From Microcoleus asticus IPMA8 (GTDB lineage Bacteria > Cyanobacteriota > Cyanobacteriia > Cyanobacteriales > Microcoleaceae): a DNA stretch of 57,483 nt. Below the pieces are notes generated by a model. That model made no database searches. It had not been told where the DNA came from and saw only the letters and a list, made by a program, of their open reading frames with translations. The stretch is from contig NZ_SRRZ01000033.1 of NCBI RefSeq assembly GCF_013179805.1, positions 1 through 57,483 on the forward strand, written 5' to 3'. Positions within the stretch are counted from its first letter, which is position 1. Every line of letters begins with the position of its first letter. The translations under genes were made by a program, and so were the position numbers. Shown here one piece after another: positions 42,733 to 51,798 of the stretch.

Positions 42733-44709
42733 ATGCAAAAAGCCAAATCGAGCGATTCCGGCTGCTGTAGTCACGACGACCACCACGAACACAGCCATGA
42801 GAATCATAACCACGACCACGACCACGGCCACGGGAACGGAGATTTTAACCTCAAGCAAGAATTGATTCCTGTGATATTGGTTGTTGTACTATTTGTCGGC
42901 GGTTTAATTTTTGAAGAAAAACTGCACAACACGCCCTATTCTATAGGTGAATATCTAGTTTTCATCCCAGCCTATCTTTTAAGCGGATGGAATGTTTTAA
43001 CCAGTGCGGGTCGCAATATTCTGCGAGGTCGATTTTTTGATGAAAATTTCTTAATGACTATAGCAACACTGGGCGCTGTAGCCATTCACAAACTCCCTGA
43101 AGCAGTCGGGGTGATGTTGTTTTTCAAAATCGGAGAACTTTTTCAAGAATTTGCGATCGGGCGATCGCGTCAATCGATCAAATCGCTTTTAGAAATTCGC
43201 CCAGATTATGCCAACCTCAAGGACAACGGCGACATCAAAAAAGTTTCGCCAGAAACCGTAGCCGTCGGCGATATCATCCTTGTCAAACCGGGAGAAAAAA
43301 TTCCCTTAGACGGTGAAATTATAGACGGCAACTCTCAGATTGACACGTCTGCGCTAACTGGAGAATCAGTACCTCGAACCGTGAAAGCTGGAGAAACAGT
43401 TTTAGCAGGAACAATTAACCAGACAGGAGTTCTCACCGTCAAAGTTACCAAACTCTTCGGTGAATCTTCAATCTCCAGAATTCTGGAATTAGTAGAAAAT
43501 GCCAGAAGCAAAAAAGCTGAAACTGAGAAATTTATCAGCAAATTTGCCAGTTACTACACGCCTTTTGTAGTATTTGCATCGCTAGCAGTGGCTTTAATTC
43601 CGCCTTTGTTCATTTCAGGGGCAACTAATGCCGATCGCTTTTTATGGATTTACCGCGCCCTAGTCTTGTTAGTTATTTCCTGCCCTTGCGGATTGGTGAT
43701 TAGCATTCCTCTGGGATACTTTGGGGGAATTGGCGGTGCAGCCAAGCGCGGTATTTTGGTTAAAGGATCGACTTTTTTAGATACCCTGACAGCAGTCAAG
43801 ACAGTTGTTGTGGACAAAACAGGCACTCTGACAAAAGGAGTTTTTCAAGTAGCACAAATTGTGCCTACAAAGGGTTTTTCACAATCTGAGTTCATGGAAA
43901 TAGCGGCTAAAGTAGAATCTCAATCCAATCATCCTGTCGCGAAATCTATTCTGGAAGCTTACGGCGGAAAAATAGATTCATCGGATGTGAAAAATTACGA
44001 AGAAATAGCGGGACACGGCATCCGAGCAAAATTAAATAATCAAATTGTGCTGGCGGGAAATGACCGTTTGCTGCACCGAGAAAACATTGCTCACGATGTC
44101 TGCAATGCTGAAGGTACGATCGTGCATTTAGCGGTAGACAACCGCTACGCTGGGTATATTTTGATTGCTGACGAGCTTAAGGAAGACGCAGTACAGGCTA
44201 TTCGCGACCTCAAGAAACTGGGTGTTGAGCGAATCGTGATGCTCACAGGAGATAATCAAGCTGTAGCCGATAGTGTTGCGAAAAAGCTCGGTTTAGATTC
44301 CTATTTAGCCGAGTTATTGCCCGAAGGAAAAGTCGAGGCGATCGAAAAACTTATTAGCCAATCTAGAAAAGGCGATAAAATTGTCTTTGTCGGAGACGGA
44401 ATTAATGATGCACCAGTGCTTGCTAGAGCTGATGTGGGCATAGCGATGGGGGGTTTGGGTTCGGATGCGGCGATCGAAACTGCCGATGTTGTAATTATGT
44501 CAGATGCACCGTCAAAGGTGGCTGAAGCCATCCAAATTGCCCGGAAAACTCACAATATTGTCTGGCAAAATATCATTTTTGCCATGTTAGTCAAAGGCAT
44601 ATTTATTGCTTTGGGTGCTTTTGGGTTAGCTACCATGTGGGAAGCAGTTTTTGCTGATGTTGGGGTGGCTTTAGCTGCTATTTTCAATGCTACTAGAGTT
44701 TTGAAATAG
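42733..44709 (+). CDS. P1B-type Zn/Cd efflux ATPase, His-rich
   Basis: Membrane ATPase exporting soft divalent metals. The N terminus lacks the common GMxCxxC domain and instead has Cys-Cys followed by a His/Asp run (about residues 10-35), similar to Bxa1 of Oscillatoria brevis. Motifs: ALTGESVP, ISCPCGLVISIPLGY in helix 6 (the CPC of P1B ATPases), DKTGTLTKG phosphorylation site, SNHPVAK (HP), GDGINDAPVLARADVG and a final helix with the DVG of the Zn/Cd/Pb subgroup. ATG 42733 with AGGA upstream gives 659 residues. The promoter carries an ArsR/SmtB-type operator. Confidence 0.93.
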   Translation: MQKAKSSDSGCCSHDDHHEHSHENHNHDHDHGHGNGDFNLKQELIPVILVVVLFVGGLIFEEKLHNTPYSIGEYLVFIPAYLLSGWNVLTSAGRNILRGRFFDENFLMTIATLGAVAIHKLPEAVGVMLFFKIGELFQEFAIGRSRQSIKSLLEIRPDYANLKDNGDIKKVSPETVAVGDIILVKPGEKIPLDGEIIDGNSQIDTSALTGESVPRTVKAGETVLAGTINQTGVLTVKVTKLFGESSISRILELVENARSKKAETEKFISKFASYYTPFVVFASLAVALIPPLFISGATNADRFLWIYRALVLLVISCPCGLVISIPLGYFGGIGGAAKRGILVKGSTFLDTLTAVKTVVVDKTGTLTKGVFQVAQIVPTKGFSQSEFMEIAAKVESQSNHPVAKSILEAYGGKIDSSDVKNYEEIAGHGIRAKLNNQIVLAGNDRLLHRENIAHDVCNAEGTIVHLAVDNRYAGYILIADELKEDAVQAIRDLKKLGVERIVMLTGDNQAVADSVAKKLGLDSYLAELLPEGKVEAIEKLISQSRKGDKIVFVGDGINDAPVLARADVGIAMGGLGSDAAIETADVVIMSDAPSKVAEAIQIARKTHNIVWQNIIFAMLVKGIFIALGAFGLATMWEAVFADVGVALAAIFNATRVLK

Positions 44710-44901
44710 AGTATTCGCAGACAATGGTGATTTTTGGCGATCGACCTCATCATAGTCGATCGCACGCACCTCGGTTCAGGCTCAAAATATAGACAACTTA
44801 ATATATACGGTGACTCTGCCGGATTTGGATCCGACTGATGAAATTCCGCTACATTTGTGAGATTATGAAAAGAATATGAAAATTATTTAACGGTAAAACC
44901 A
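44710..44901. other. Gap between two metal transporters
   Basis: Under 200 bases, with no hairpin strong enough to call a terminator, so read-through from the ATPase into the Nramp gene is possible. No separate promoter was identified. Confidence 0.35.
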
Positions 44902-46206
44902 ATGACTGACCCCGAAAACAGACCCAGCCTTCCAGAGGTTCACCGCAGCATCCCCGTTCCCAACAGCAAAGATTTCTGGCGTACGATGCTGGCTTACGCA
45001 GGGCCTGGATATTTGGTTTCAGTGGGTTACATGGACCCCGGAAACTGGGCGACTGATTTAGCGGGGGGAGCAAAGTTTGGCTATGCGCTATTAAGTGTGA
45101 TTTTGCTATCTAATTTGATGGCAATTTTGCTTCAATCACTCTGCGTGCGTTTGGGAGTGGTAACGGGACGAGATTTGGCACAAGCTTGTCGAGATTATTT
45201 CAGTCCGCGAGTTAGTTTTTTGCTGTGGATACTTTGTGAAATTGCTATTTCGGCTTGCGATTTAGCGGAACTTGTTGGTAGTGCGATCGGACTGCAATTG
45301 CTATTTGGCATACCCTTAGTTTGGGGAGTGTGCATCACTGCGCTAGATGTGATAATGGTGTTATTTTTACAAGGGAAAGGCTTTCGTTATATCGAAGCTT
45401 TGGTAATTACGATTATTGCAATTATTGGCGGTTGTTTTATTGCCGAAATATTTTTTGCCAAACCAGATCCCGGAGGAGTTTTACTCGGTTATGTTCCGAA
45501 GCTAGAGATTTTGCAAAATCAGGGAATGCTTTATATTGCGGTTGGTATTTTGGGGGCAACTGTGATGCCGCACAATCTTTACTTGCATTCGTCGATCGTG
45601 CAAACTCGTGCTTGGCAAGAAACTTCCGATAAAAAATGGGAAGCAATTAAATTTAGCACAATTGATTCTACCGTAGCGCTGTCAATAGCTTTGTTTATTA
45701 ATTCAGCAATTCTGATATTGTCTGCTGCAACATTTCACTTTTCGGGCTATCAAGAAGTAGCTGAAATTCAAGATGCTTACAAACTGCTTTCTCCGGTGCT
45801 GGGTGTGGGTTCAGCCAGTGCCATTTTTGCCTTTGCTTTATTAGCTTCGGGGCAGAACTCAACCTTGACTGCAACTCTAGCAGGACAGATTGTGATGGAA
45901 GGGTTTTTGAATTTTCGTCTGCGGCCTTGGTTGCGGCGGTTGCTGACTCGACTGGTGGCAATTGTACCAGCTTTGATCTCTATTATCCTGTTCGGTGAAG
46001 GCAGTACAACTAATTTGCTGGTTTTCAGTCAAGTGATTCTCAGTTTGCAATTACCTTTTGCAGTAATTCCCTTGGTAATGTTTACCTCAAACCGCCGCTT
46101 AATGGGAGAGTTTGTGAATCCATTTTGGCTCAAAGCAGTAGCTTGGTTAGTCGCTAGTATTATAGTAGGATTAAATAGTTGGCTGTTATTACAAACTCTT
46201 TTCTAG
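44902..46206 (+). CDS. mntH: Nramp-family divalent metal transporter
   Basis: 434 residues with 11 or so membrane helices. Helix 1 has YMDPGNWATDLAGG, the unwound DPGN metal site, and helix 6 has MPHNLYLHSS with the second site (M-P-H-N). Both match proton-coupled Mn2+/Fe2+ importers of the MntH type. Metal choice is not certain from sequence. It follows the efflux ATPase by 192 bases on the same strand, which pairs an exporter with an importer of divalent metals. Confidence 0.92.
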   Translation: MTDPENRPSLPEVHRSIPVPNSKDFWRTMLAYAGPGYLVSVGYMDPGNWATDLAGGAKFGYALLSVILLSNLMAILLQSLCVRLGVVTGRDLAQACRDYFSPRVSFLLWILCEIAISACDLAELVGSAIGLQLLFGIPLVWGVCITALDVIMVLFLQGKGFRYIEALVITIIAIIGGCFIAEIFFAKPDPGGVLLGYVPKLEILQNQGMLYIAVGILGATVMPHNLYLHSSIVQTRAWQETSDKKWEAIKFSTIDSTVALSIALFINSAILILSAATFHFSGYQEVAEIQDAYKLLSPVLGVGSASAIFAFALLASGQNSTLTATLAGQIVMEGFLNFRLRPWLRRLLTRLVAIVPALISIILFGEGSTTNLLVFSQVILSLQLPFAVIPLVMFTSNRRLMGEFVNPFWLKAVAWLVASIIVGLNSWLLLQTLF

Positions 46207-46272
46207 TAATTAGCAATTATAGTCCAGCCCCGCAAAGGGGAAGTTTTGTCTAACAATTTACACTGCGAATCC

Positions 46273-47025
46273 TTAGCCACAAGACTCCGTTGTCTCAAAA
46301 GGCTGTCGAAAGTCTTTTCCAACAATAAATCGCGTTGAATTTAGAGGATAAGTCTTCACATAAACCAGACAACCAGTTGCCGACGACGGACTGTAGGGAG
46401 AATTGGGTGAATACCGCAGCCAACTACCAGTTGGGTAATCTCCTAACTCATCACTCCAAGCGCCTTCGATGACAAAGATTTCTTTCACCTCAGATTCAAC
46501 TACGTTCGACAAGGCTGTGCCAGGTTGCCAGCGTTCCACCCAAACTTTTTCAGGAAAACCCTCTTGCTCGTAAAGTGGCTTTACTTCAATTTGGGGAATA
46601 GCACCGGGCTGCCAGGACAACTCGTAAATATTCGTTTTCACCTGCTGGCGAGTGGTTCCACCATGTTGCCGTAATTTAACAAATGTCAGGCAACCTTCAT
46701 CGCTATAAGGACGATGGATAAACCCTTCGGGATTGAGCATATAAGATCCTGGAGGATACACACCGGTTTCATCAGCGAAGTTACCCTGGAGTACCAAAAT
46801 TTCTTCTCCACCCGGGTGTCCGTGTAGCGGGAAAAAGCCACCCGGATCGAAGCGAGTCAGCATGGTGACGGGATGATCTTGAACGTTATCGTCGGACTCA
46901 AAGCCACCAAACCAGATTCCACTAAAAGTGGTCTGATGCCAGGTTAGCGATGACTGCAAGACTGCGGCTCGACTTGATATGTCGTTGTGAATTGGTTGAG
47001 GTTGCCACTGAAGTTGAGAACGCAT
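46273..47025 (-). CDS. Double-cupin (ChrR-like) protein
   Basis: 250 residues with two cupin domains resembling the ChrR cupin of anti-sigma factors, but without its N-terminal anti-sigma zinc domain. The first cupin keeps metal-type residues HGHPGGEE and GSYMLNPEGFIHRPYS; in the second, the corresponding segment reads SEVKEIFVIEG and has lost the histidines. It is probably a small-molecule or metal-binding enzyme-like protein. Soluble, no leader. Convergent with the Nramp gene, 67 bases apart. Confidence 0.85.
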   Translation of the reverse strand: MRSQLQWQPQPIHNDISSRAAVLQSSLTWHQTTFSGIWFGGFESDDNVQDHPVTMLTRFDPGGFFPLHGHPGGEEILVLQGNFADETGVYPPGSYMLNPEGFIHRPYSDEGCLTFVKLRQHGGTTRQQVKTNIYELSWQPGAIPQIEVKPLYEQEGFPEKVWVERWQPGTALSNVVESEVKEIFVIEGAWSDELGDYPTGSWLRYSPNSPYSPSSATGCLVYVKTYPLNSTRFIVGKDFRQPFETTESCG

Positions 47026-47283
47026 GATTCTTGAAATTTCCGATGAATTTAACGTTGATTTAATATTAATTCCTGATTGTTAAGTACGTCAACCTAATTA
47101 AAAGTAAAACGCGAGATATGTTAGATGCCCAACTTTTTTAAGAAGTCAGAGTTTTAGTAACACCAGTCAGGAAGGCTAAAGGTTGATTGTCTTTCGTCGC
47201 AATGACTGTATCGCTCTGGAGAGGGGTACGATCGCTTGCTCCTTCTTCCTTTTTCCTTCTGCTATAACTAATAACTAAAAAAC
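47026..47283. other. Gap upstream of double-cupin gene
   Basis: About 260 bases with no gene; a short pyrimidine tract of the CTTCTTCC type is near 47240. The promoter of the double-cupin gene should lie here. Confidence 0.4.
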
Positions 47284-47305
47284 AAAACCCGCCGGCGCGG
47301 GTTTT
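47284..47305 (-). terminator. Rho-independent terminator
   Basis: AAAACCCGC-CGGC-GCGGGTTTT, a 9-bp stem, followed on the minus strand by TTTTGTTTTTT. It sits 37 bases past the stop of the Ctp protease gene, just where that transcript should end. Confidence 0.85.
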
Positions 47306-47341
47306 ATCTTAAAGCTAATTGTGAATGACTGCCAATTTGAA

Positions 47342-48661
47342 CTATTTTTTGACAGGAACAAGCTCGTTAGCAACAACCGGACGGGCAGACGAAGCGGTAG
47401 TTTGCAAAAGTGCGATCGCCTGCGCGTAGCAAGGATCGTCCTTAGTCGCCACCAACGTCGGTTTGTTAGCTAATTTCAGCTTTTGTTCGTCAGTTACTTC
47501 GACCTTAACATCGGGAGTAACCCCCTTGTGGCTGATATCCGTACCGTTGGGAGTATAGTAGTGAGCGATCGTCACCGCCAATCCCGAACCGTCAGCCAAA
47601 GAATGCACCGACTGCACCAAAGCTTTGCCAAAAGTTTGGCCGCCCATCACAGTTGCGCGCTTGTTGTCCTTCAGAGCACCGGCCAAAATCTCGCTGGCGC
47701 TGGCCGAGTTGTCGTCCACGAGCACCACCAAAGGCTTGTCAGTGATTGCAGTGCGGTTTGCCCGCATTTCCTGAGAATCGCCCGCGCGATCGACTGTGCG
47801 GACTATCGCCCCGGTATCCATCCACATCCGAGCGATATCAATGCTGACTCGCAGCAAGCCGCCGGGATTGCCCCGCAAATCCAACACAAAAGCGTCAGCT
47901 TTCTGATCCGAGAGCTTTTTAATCGCCGCCTGCATTTGTTCGCCCGCGTGGGAGCTAAACTCTTGCAAGCGGATGTAACCGACATTCTTACCGCCTTCAT
48001 TCTTGAGGCTGTAGCGAACCGCTGCTACCTCAATTCTCGCCCTAGTCAGAGTGATATCAAACTCGCTTTTGCCCTCACGAGCAATCCGCAGCGTGACTTT
48101 CGTGCCTTCAGCGCCCCGAATTATCTGAGCCGCATCCGAGACAGTCATTCCTTTGGTAGCTTTGCCGTCAATCACCAAAATCGTATCGCCCGCTTGAATC
48201 CCTGCCTTGAGGGCCGGGGAATTTTCCATCGGCTCGACTACCCTAATCGCTTTCGTTTTCTCGTCTTCTTCCAGCCTCATCCCCACCCCTGTCAGTTCCC
48301 CGGAGGTTTGATTCGTCAGCGCTTCGTACTGCTTCGGGTCCATGAAGCGCGTGTAGGGGTCGTTTAATTTCTCTAGGGCTTTGCGGAGGGCGGTGTAAGC
48401 AGCTTCGCGAGAAGTATAATTTTTGCTCAGCAAGTCTTGGCGAGTTACTTGCCAGTCAGTCTTGTTAAAGCTGCCATCAACATACTCTCGATTCACAATT
48501 TGCCAAGCTTCGTCTAAGACAGCTTTGGGGCTATCTTGAAGCTCGGCGCGGACTGATTGACTCAGGCCCGGAACGAGTAAAGATATCGAAGCGGTTGTTG
48601 CCATCGCCCCACTGAACAGGGCTGCCTGTAACTTAGAAAAGCGTCTGCGGGCTTGATTCAT
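47342..48661 (-). CDS. C-terminal processing protease, S41A family
   Basis: Periplasmic or lumenal Ser/Lys protease related to CtpA/CtpB/CtpC; CtpA trims the D1 precursor in thylakoids. A signal peptide (residues 1-38) precedes the PDZ domain (about 110-190; GVGMRLEEDE...). The catalytic Ser lies in DDNSASASEILAGAL and the Lys, 25 residues later, in TFGKALVQ. LDLRGNPGGLL is the usual preceding strand. Length 439 is typical. Which of the three cyanobacterial paralogues this is cannot be settled by eye. A terminator follows. Confidence 0.92.
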   Translation of the reverse strand: MNQARRRFSKLQAALFSGAMATTASISLLVPGLSQSVRAELQDSPKAVLDEAWQIVNREYVDGSFNKTDWQVTRQDLLSKNYTSREAAYTALRKALEKLNDPYTRFMDPKQYEALTNQTSGELTGVGMRLEEDEKTKAIRVVEPMENSPALKAGIQAGDTILVIDGKATKGMTVSDAAQIIRGAEGTKVTLRIAREGKSEFDITLTRARIEVAAVRYSLKNEGGKNVGYIRLQEFSSHAGEQMQAAIKKLSDQKADAFVLDLRGNPGGLLRVSIDIARMWMDTGAIVRTVDRAGDSQEMRANRTAITDKPLVVLVDDNSASASEILAGALKDNKRATVMGGQTFGKALVQSVHSLADGSGLAVTIAHYYTPNGTDISHKGVTPDVKVEVTDEQKLKLANKPTLVATKDDPCYAQAIALLQTTASSARPVVANELVPVKK

Positions 48662-48856
48662 TGAATTTGGCTCAATTCGATTTTAGATTTTTGATTTGAG
48701 ATTTTATATTGCTAAAAAATCTCACACTACTACTTAAACTATTGTGTGGAGGCTCCACGATCCCTTTCGACAGTTTAACTAGATTCTTAGTCGATCGCCA
48801 ACCAATTACTACTCTCTTTTAATAAACTTAATTTAAAACTTGGATTTAAATGTGCC

Positions 48857-49702
48857 GTGGAAGCTAAAATCGAACAATTTTCGCGTAAGTGGTTGAGCCT
48901 GCTCGTTAATGGAGTTATCGGTCTAGCAGCGCTGGCGGGGGTCGTTGCCATGCAGTCGAGCGGGGAGTTGGGCGGAATGCCCTCTGCTGGCGTTCAGGGG
49001 CAAAAGCCGCTGTCTGCAATTTCTGCTGCCAGTTTCAAGCAAGCCGCACAGCAAGAAGCGCAGCAAGAAGCCCTGCGGCTGAAAATGCTCAAAACTATCC
49101 CTAGTTTTGGGTTTGACAATTTAATTGCAGATTGGACATTTCTCAAATTTTTGCAGTATTTTGGCGACGACGAAGCGCGAGATGTAACGGGCTACAATCT
49201 GAGCCAAGATTATTTTGACATAGTTACGCAGCGCGACCCGCGGTGGTCTGACATCTATCTGTTTCTTTCCACAGCTATTTCTTTTTATCAGGGAAAGCCT
49301 GAAACTGCTGTTAATTTTATAGAGCGCGGTACTAGGGCCCTTGCCCTTTCGCCGCAAATTCATTCCCAATCGTGGATAGTGTGGCGAACTAAAGGTCTTG
49401 ATGAGTTGCTGCTGTTGGGGGATATTCCCGAGTCAATTCGCTCTCACGAAATGGCTGCTGATTGGGTGCAAGGAAGCCCGGAATGGTCGAAATTGGCGCC
49501 GATGTTTCGAGCAACTGCTGAGTATTTGCGCAGAGATCCCGATAGCGTGCCGGTGCGGTTTATTGCTTGGAGTACGGTTTACGATCAAACAACTGATAAG
49601 TTGGTGCGTCAAAGGGCGAAACAAGCTCTTGTCAAGTTGGGAGCTCAGGTGAAAAAAGATCGGAATGGAAAGGAGAGTTTTATTTTGCCGCCTCGAAAGT
49701 AA
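48857..49702 (+). CDS. Conserved cyanobacterial TPR-like membrane protein
   Basis: 281 residues. A hydrophobic helix (about 13-30) anchors the N terminus; a Gln/Ala-rich stretch follows (QAAQQEAQQEA), then a domain of helical repeats resembling TPR: FDNLIADWTFLKFLQYFGDD, IYLFLSTAISFYQGKPETAV, SWIVWRTKGLDELLLLG. Not a family I can name with certainty. It starts at GTG 48857; an ATG a few bases upstream is in another frame. Divergent from the Ctp protease gene. It could be periplasmic. Confidence 0.75.
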   Translation: MEAKIEQFSRKWLSLLVNGVIGLAALAGVVAMQSSGELGGMPSAGVQGQKPLSAISAASFKQAAQQEAQQEALRLKMLKTIPSFGFDNLIADWTFLKFLQYFGDDEARDVTGYNLSQDYFDIVTQRDPRWSDIYLFLSTAISFYQGKPETAVNFIERGTRALALSPQIHSQSWIVWRTKGLDELLLLGDIPESIRSHEMAADWVQGSPEWSKLAPMFRATAEYLRRDPDSVPVRFIAWSTVYDQTTDKLVRQRAKQALVKLGAQVKKDRNGKESFILPPRK

Positions 49703-49704
49703 GC

Positions 49705-49782
49705 AGAAGGAAGAAGGAAGAAGGAAGAAGGAAGAAGGAAGAAGGAAGAAGGAAGAAGGAAGAAGGAAGAAGGAAGAAGGAA
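49705..49782. repeat. AGAAGGA heptamer array
   Basis: Eleven almost perfect head-to-tail copies starting within three bases of the stop codon of the TPR-like gene. The longest pure heptamer run in the window. Confidence 0.95.
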
Positions 49783-49863
49783 AATGCAGCCACAGTCATA
49801 GTTTCAACTATCAAGAATGTCCTAACCGTCAAGACTGTTAACTGTAATTCTCAAATCTAAAAT

Positions 49864-50433
49864 CTAAAATCTAAAATCGGCTTGAGTTAGTTCCCGCCAT
49901 TCACCGGGTTTGAGGCCTTCCAGACGCAAATGCCCGATCGCACTCCTGACTAGCCGCAGCGTCGGAAACCCTACTGCTGCGGTCATCCGGCGCACTTGGC
50001 GGTTGCGGCCTTCTGTCAGGGTGATTTCCAGCCAAGCTGTCGGTATGTTTTTGCGAAATCTAATCGGCGGTTCGCGGGGCGGCAAAGGTGGTTCTTCTAA
50101 CAATAATTGCACTTTTGCCGATCGAGTCCGATAATCTTGAATTGTGACACCTGTCTGCAAAGCTGCGATCGCACTTGCATCAGGAATTCGTTCAACTTGC
50201 ACCCAGTAAGTGCGGGGATGAGCGAATTTCGGGTCACTGAGGCGGTGCTGCATTTGTCCGTCATCGGTTAGCAGCAACAAACCTTCACTATCGCGATCGA
50301 GCCTTCCTACTGCATAAATGTTAGGAATAGGAATATAGTCTTTGAGAGTGCTGCGTTTAGTCTCGCTGGAGTTGTCAGTGAATTGAGTTAAAACGTCGTA
50401 GGGTTTGTAAAAGAGAATGTAACGATAGGGCAT
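49864..50433 (-). CDS. rluE: 23S rRNA pseudouridine synthase RluE
   Basis: RsuA-type synthase without an S4 domain, as in RluE, which makes pseudouridine 2457 of 23S rRNA. Key segments: ILFYKPYDVLTQFTD at the start, GRLDRDSEGLLLLT with the catalytic Asp, and GRNRQVRRM. From ATG 50433 it has 189 residues; the frame begins four codons earlier with no better start. Downstream is a GATTTTA heptamer run. Confidence 0.92.
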   Translation of the reverse strand: MPYRYILFYKPYDVLTQFTDNSSETKRSTLKDYIPIPNIYAVGRLDRDSEGLLLLTDDGQMQHRLSDPKFAHPRTYWVQVERIPDASAIAALQTGVTIQDYRTRSAKVQLLLEEPPLPPREPPIRFRKNIPTAWLEITLTEGRNRQVRRMTAAVGFPTLRLVRSAIGHLRLEGLKPGEWRELTQADFRF

Positions 50434-50596
50434 GACAATTAACAATTAAAAATGTACGGGCGGGTTTTAATATTAAGTAAGTTGGTATAAACTAACATCT
50501 TGCACTAATGCCAATAATCCTGTATTGCCGGGTTTCACCGACAATAATTGCCTAAAACCCACAATCTCCAAAACCCGCCCCCACGAACACGGCAAT

Positions 50597-51754
50597 ATGA
50601 ATAAACCTACACCTAATTTTACCATGCCCGAAGCCACACACCGCGTTTGCATCGTCTTAGGAACTCGCCCGGAAGCGATTAAACTAGCCCCAGTAATTCA
50701 ACGGTTCAAAAATTCGCCAACCTTTGACACCCAAGTAATTTTAACCGGTCAGCACCGAGAAATGGTCGAGCAAGTAATGCGAATGTTCGATCTAAAAGCC
50801 GATCGGGATTTAGCAATTATGCAGCACCAGCAAACCTTGACGGATATTACTTCCCGGAGTTTGCAGGGTTTGGAAGCTTTGTTTAAAGAATTGCAGCCAG
50901 AAATCGTGTTAGTTCAGGGCGATACAACGACTGCGTTTGCCGCTGCTTTGGCTGCATTTTACCATAAAATACCCGTAGGTCACGTAGAAGCAGGATTGCG
51001 GACAGACGACGTGTTCAATCCTTACCCCGAAGAGGCTAACCGACGGTTAATATCTCAGCTCACACGGCTGCATTTTGCCCCGACAGCGCTTGCCCAAGAG
51101 AATTTAGGGCGATCGGGCGTTTTGGGAGAAATTCACCGTACAGGCAACACAGTAATCGATGCTTTGCTTGCAGTAGCTAAACGCGAACCAGAATGCAATA
51201 TTCCTAACTTAGATTGGAGCAAATATCGCACTATCTTAGCAACTGTTCACCGCCGGGAAAATTGGGGAAAACCTTTAGCAGGAATTGCTCAGGCATTTCT
51301 CCAAATCTTAGATAATTTTCACGATACAGCCTTGCTCTTACCTCTACACCGAAATCCGACAGTTCGAGAACCTTTGCAAGCTCTTTTGGGCGACCATCCG
51401 AGAGTATTTTTAACTGAACCTTTAGATTACGCAGAATTAGTAGGAGCGATGCAGAGAAGTCATTTAATCCTCACAGATTCCGGCGGCTTGCAAGAAGAAG
51501 CACCTAGTTTGGGCAAGCCAGTTTTAGTATTACGAGAAACCACGGAAAGACCTGAGGCAATTTCTGGGGGGACGGCTAAACTTGTGGGTACGAATTCTGA
51601 TACAATTTTCACAGCAGCGGCAGAATTGCTCAGCAATTCCGCAGCTTACAACGCAATGGCAATGGCAATTAATCCTTTTGGTGACGGTTTGGCAGCCTCG
51701 CGGATTTTGAAAATTGTAGCAGAGTATTTTAGTCAGAAGACAGTTGACAATTGA
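50597..51754 (+). CDS. wecB: UDP-N-acetylglucosamine 2-epimerase
   Basis: Converts UDP-GlcNAc to UDP-ManNAc for surface polysaccharide. Signature pieces: VLGTRPEAIKLAPVI, TGQHREMV, LVQGDTTTAFA (Asp), GHVEAGLRTDD (Glu) and YPEEANRRL (Glu), TVHRRENWG (His), and DSGGLQEEAPSLGKPVLVLRETTERPE. Chain length 386 from ATG 50597; ATG 50624 just before the first strand is also possible. No other glycan genes are nearby, so its pathway is not defined here. Confidence 0.93.
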   Translation: MNKPTPNFTMPEATHRVCIVLGTRPEAIKLAPVIQRFKNSPTFDTQVILTGQHREMVEQVMRMFDLKADRDLAIMQHQQTLTDITSRSLQGLEALFKELQPEIVLVQGDTTTAFAAALAAFYHKIPVGHVEAGLRTDDVFNPYPEEANRRLISQLTRLHFAPTALAQENLGRSGVLGEIHRTGNTVIDALLAVAKREPECNIPNLDWSKYRTILATVHRRENWGKPLAGIAQAFLQILDNFHDTALLLPLHRNPTVREPLQALLGDHPRVFLTEPLDYAELVGAMQRSHLILTDSGGLQEEAPSLGKPVLVLRETTERPEAISGGTAKLVGTNSDTIFTAAAELLSNSAAYNAMAMAINPFGDGLAASRILKIVAEYFSQKTVDN

Positions 51755-51798
51755 CGGTTGACAGTGAGTCGAAAAACTGCAAACAGATTCTCAACTAT

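Noticed and set aside
44820..44900. Mn or Fe regulator box before the Nramp gene
   Set aside because: AT-rich ATGAAAAGAATATGAAAAT is suggestive but not a convincing dyad for Fur, Mur or ManR.
47483..48367. Long 294-codon plus-strand frame
   Set aside because: It lies antisense to the well-supported Ctp protease gene and has no recognisable features; codon structure of the true gene keeps it open.
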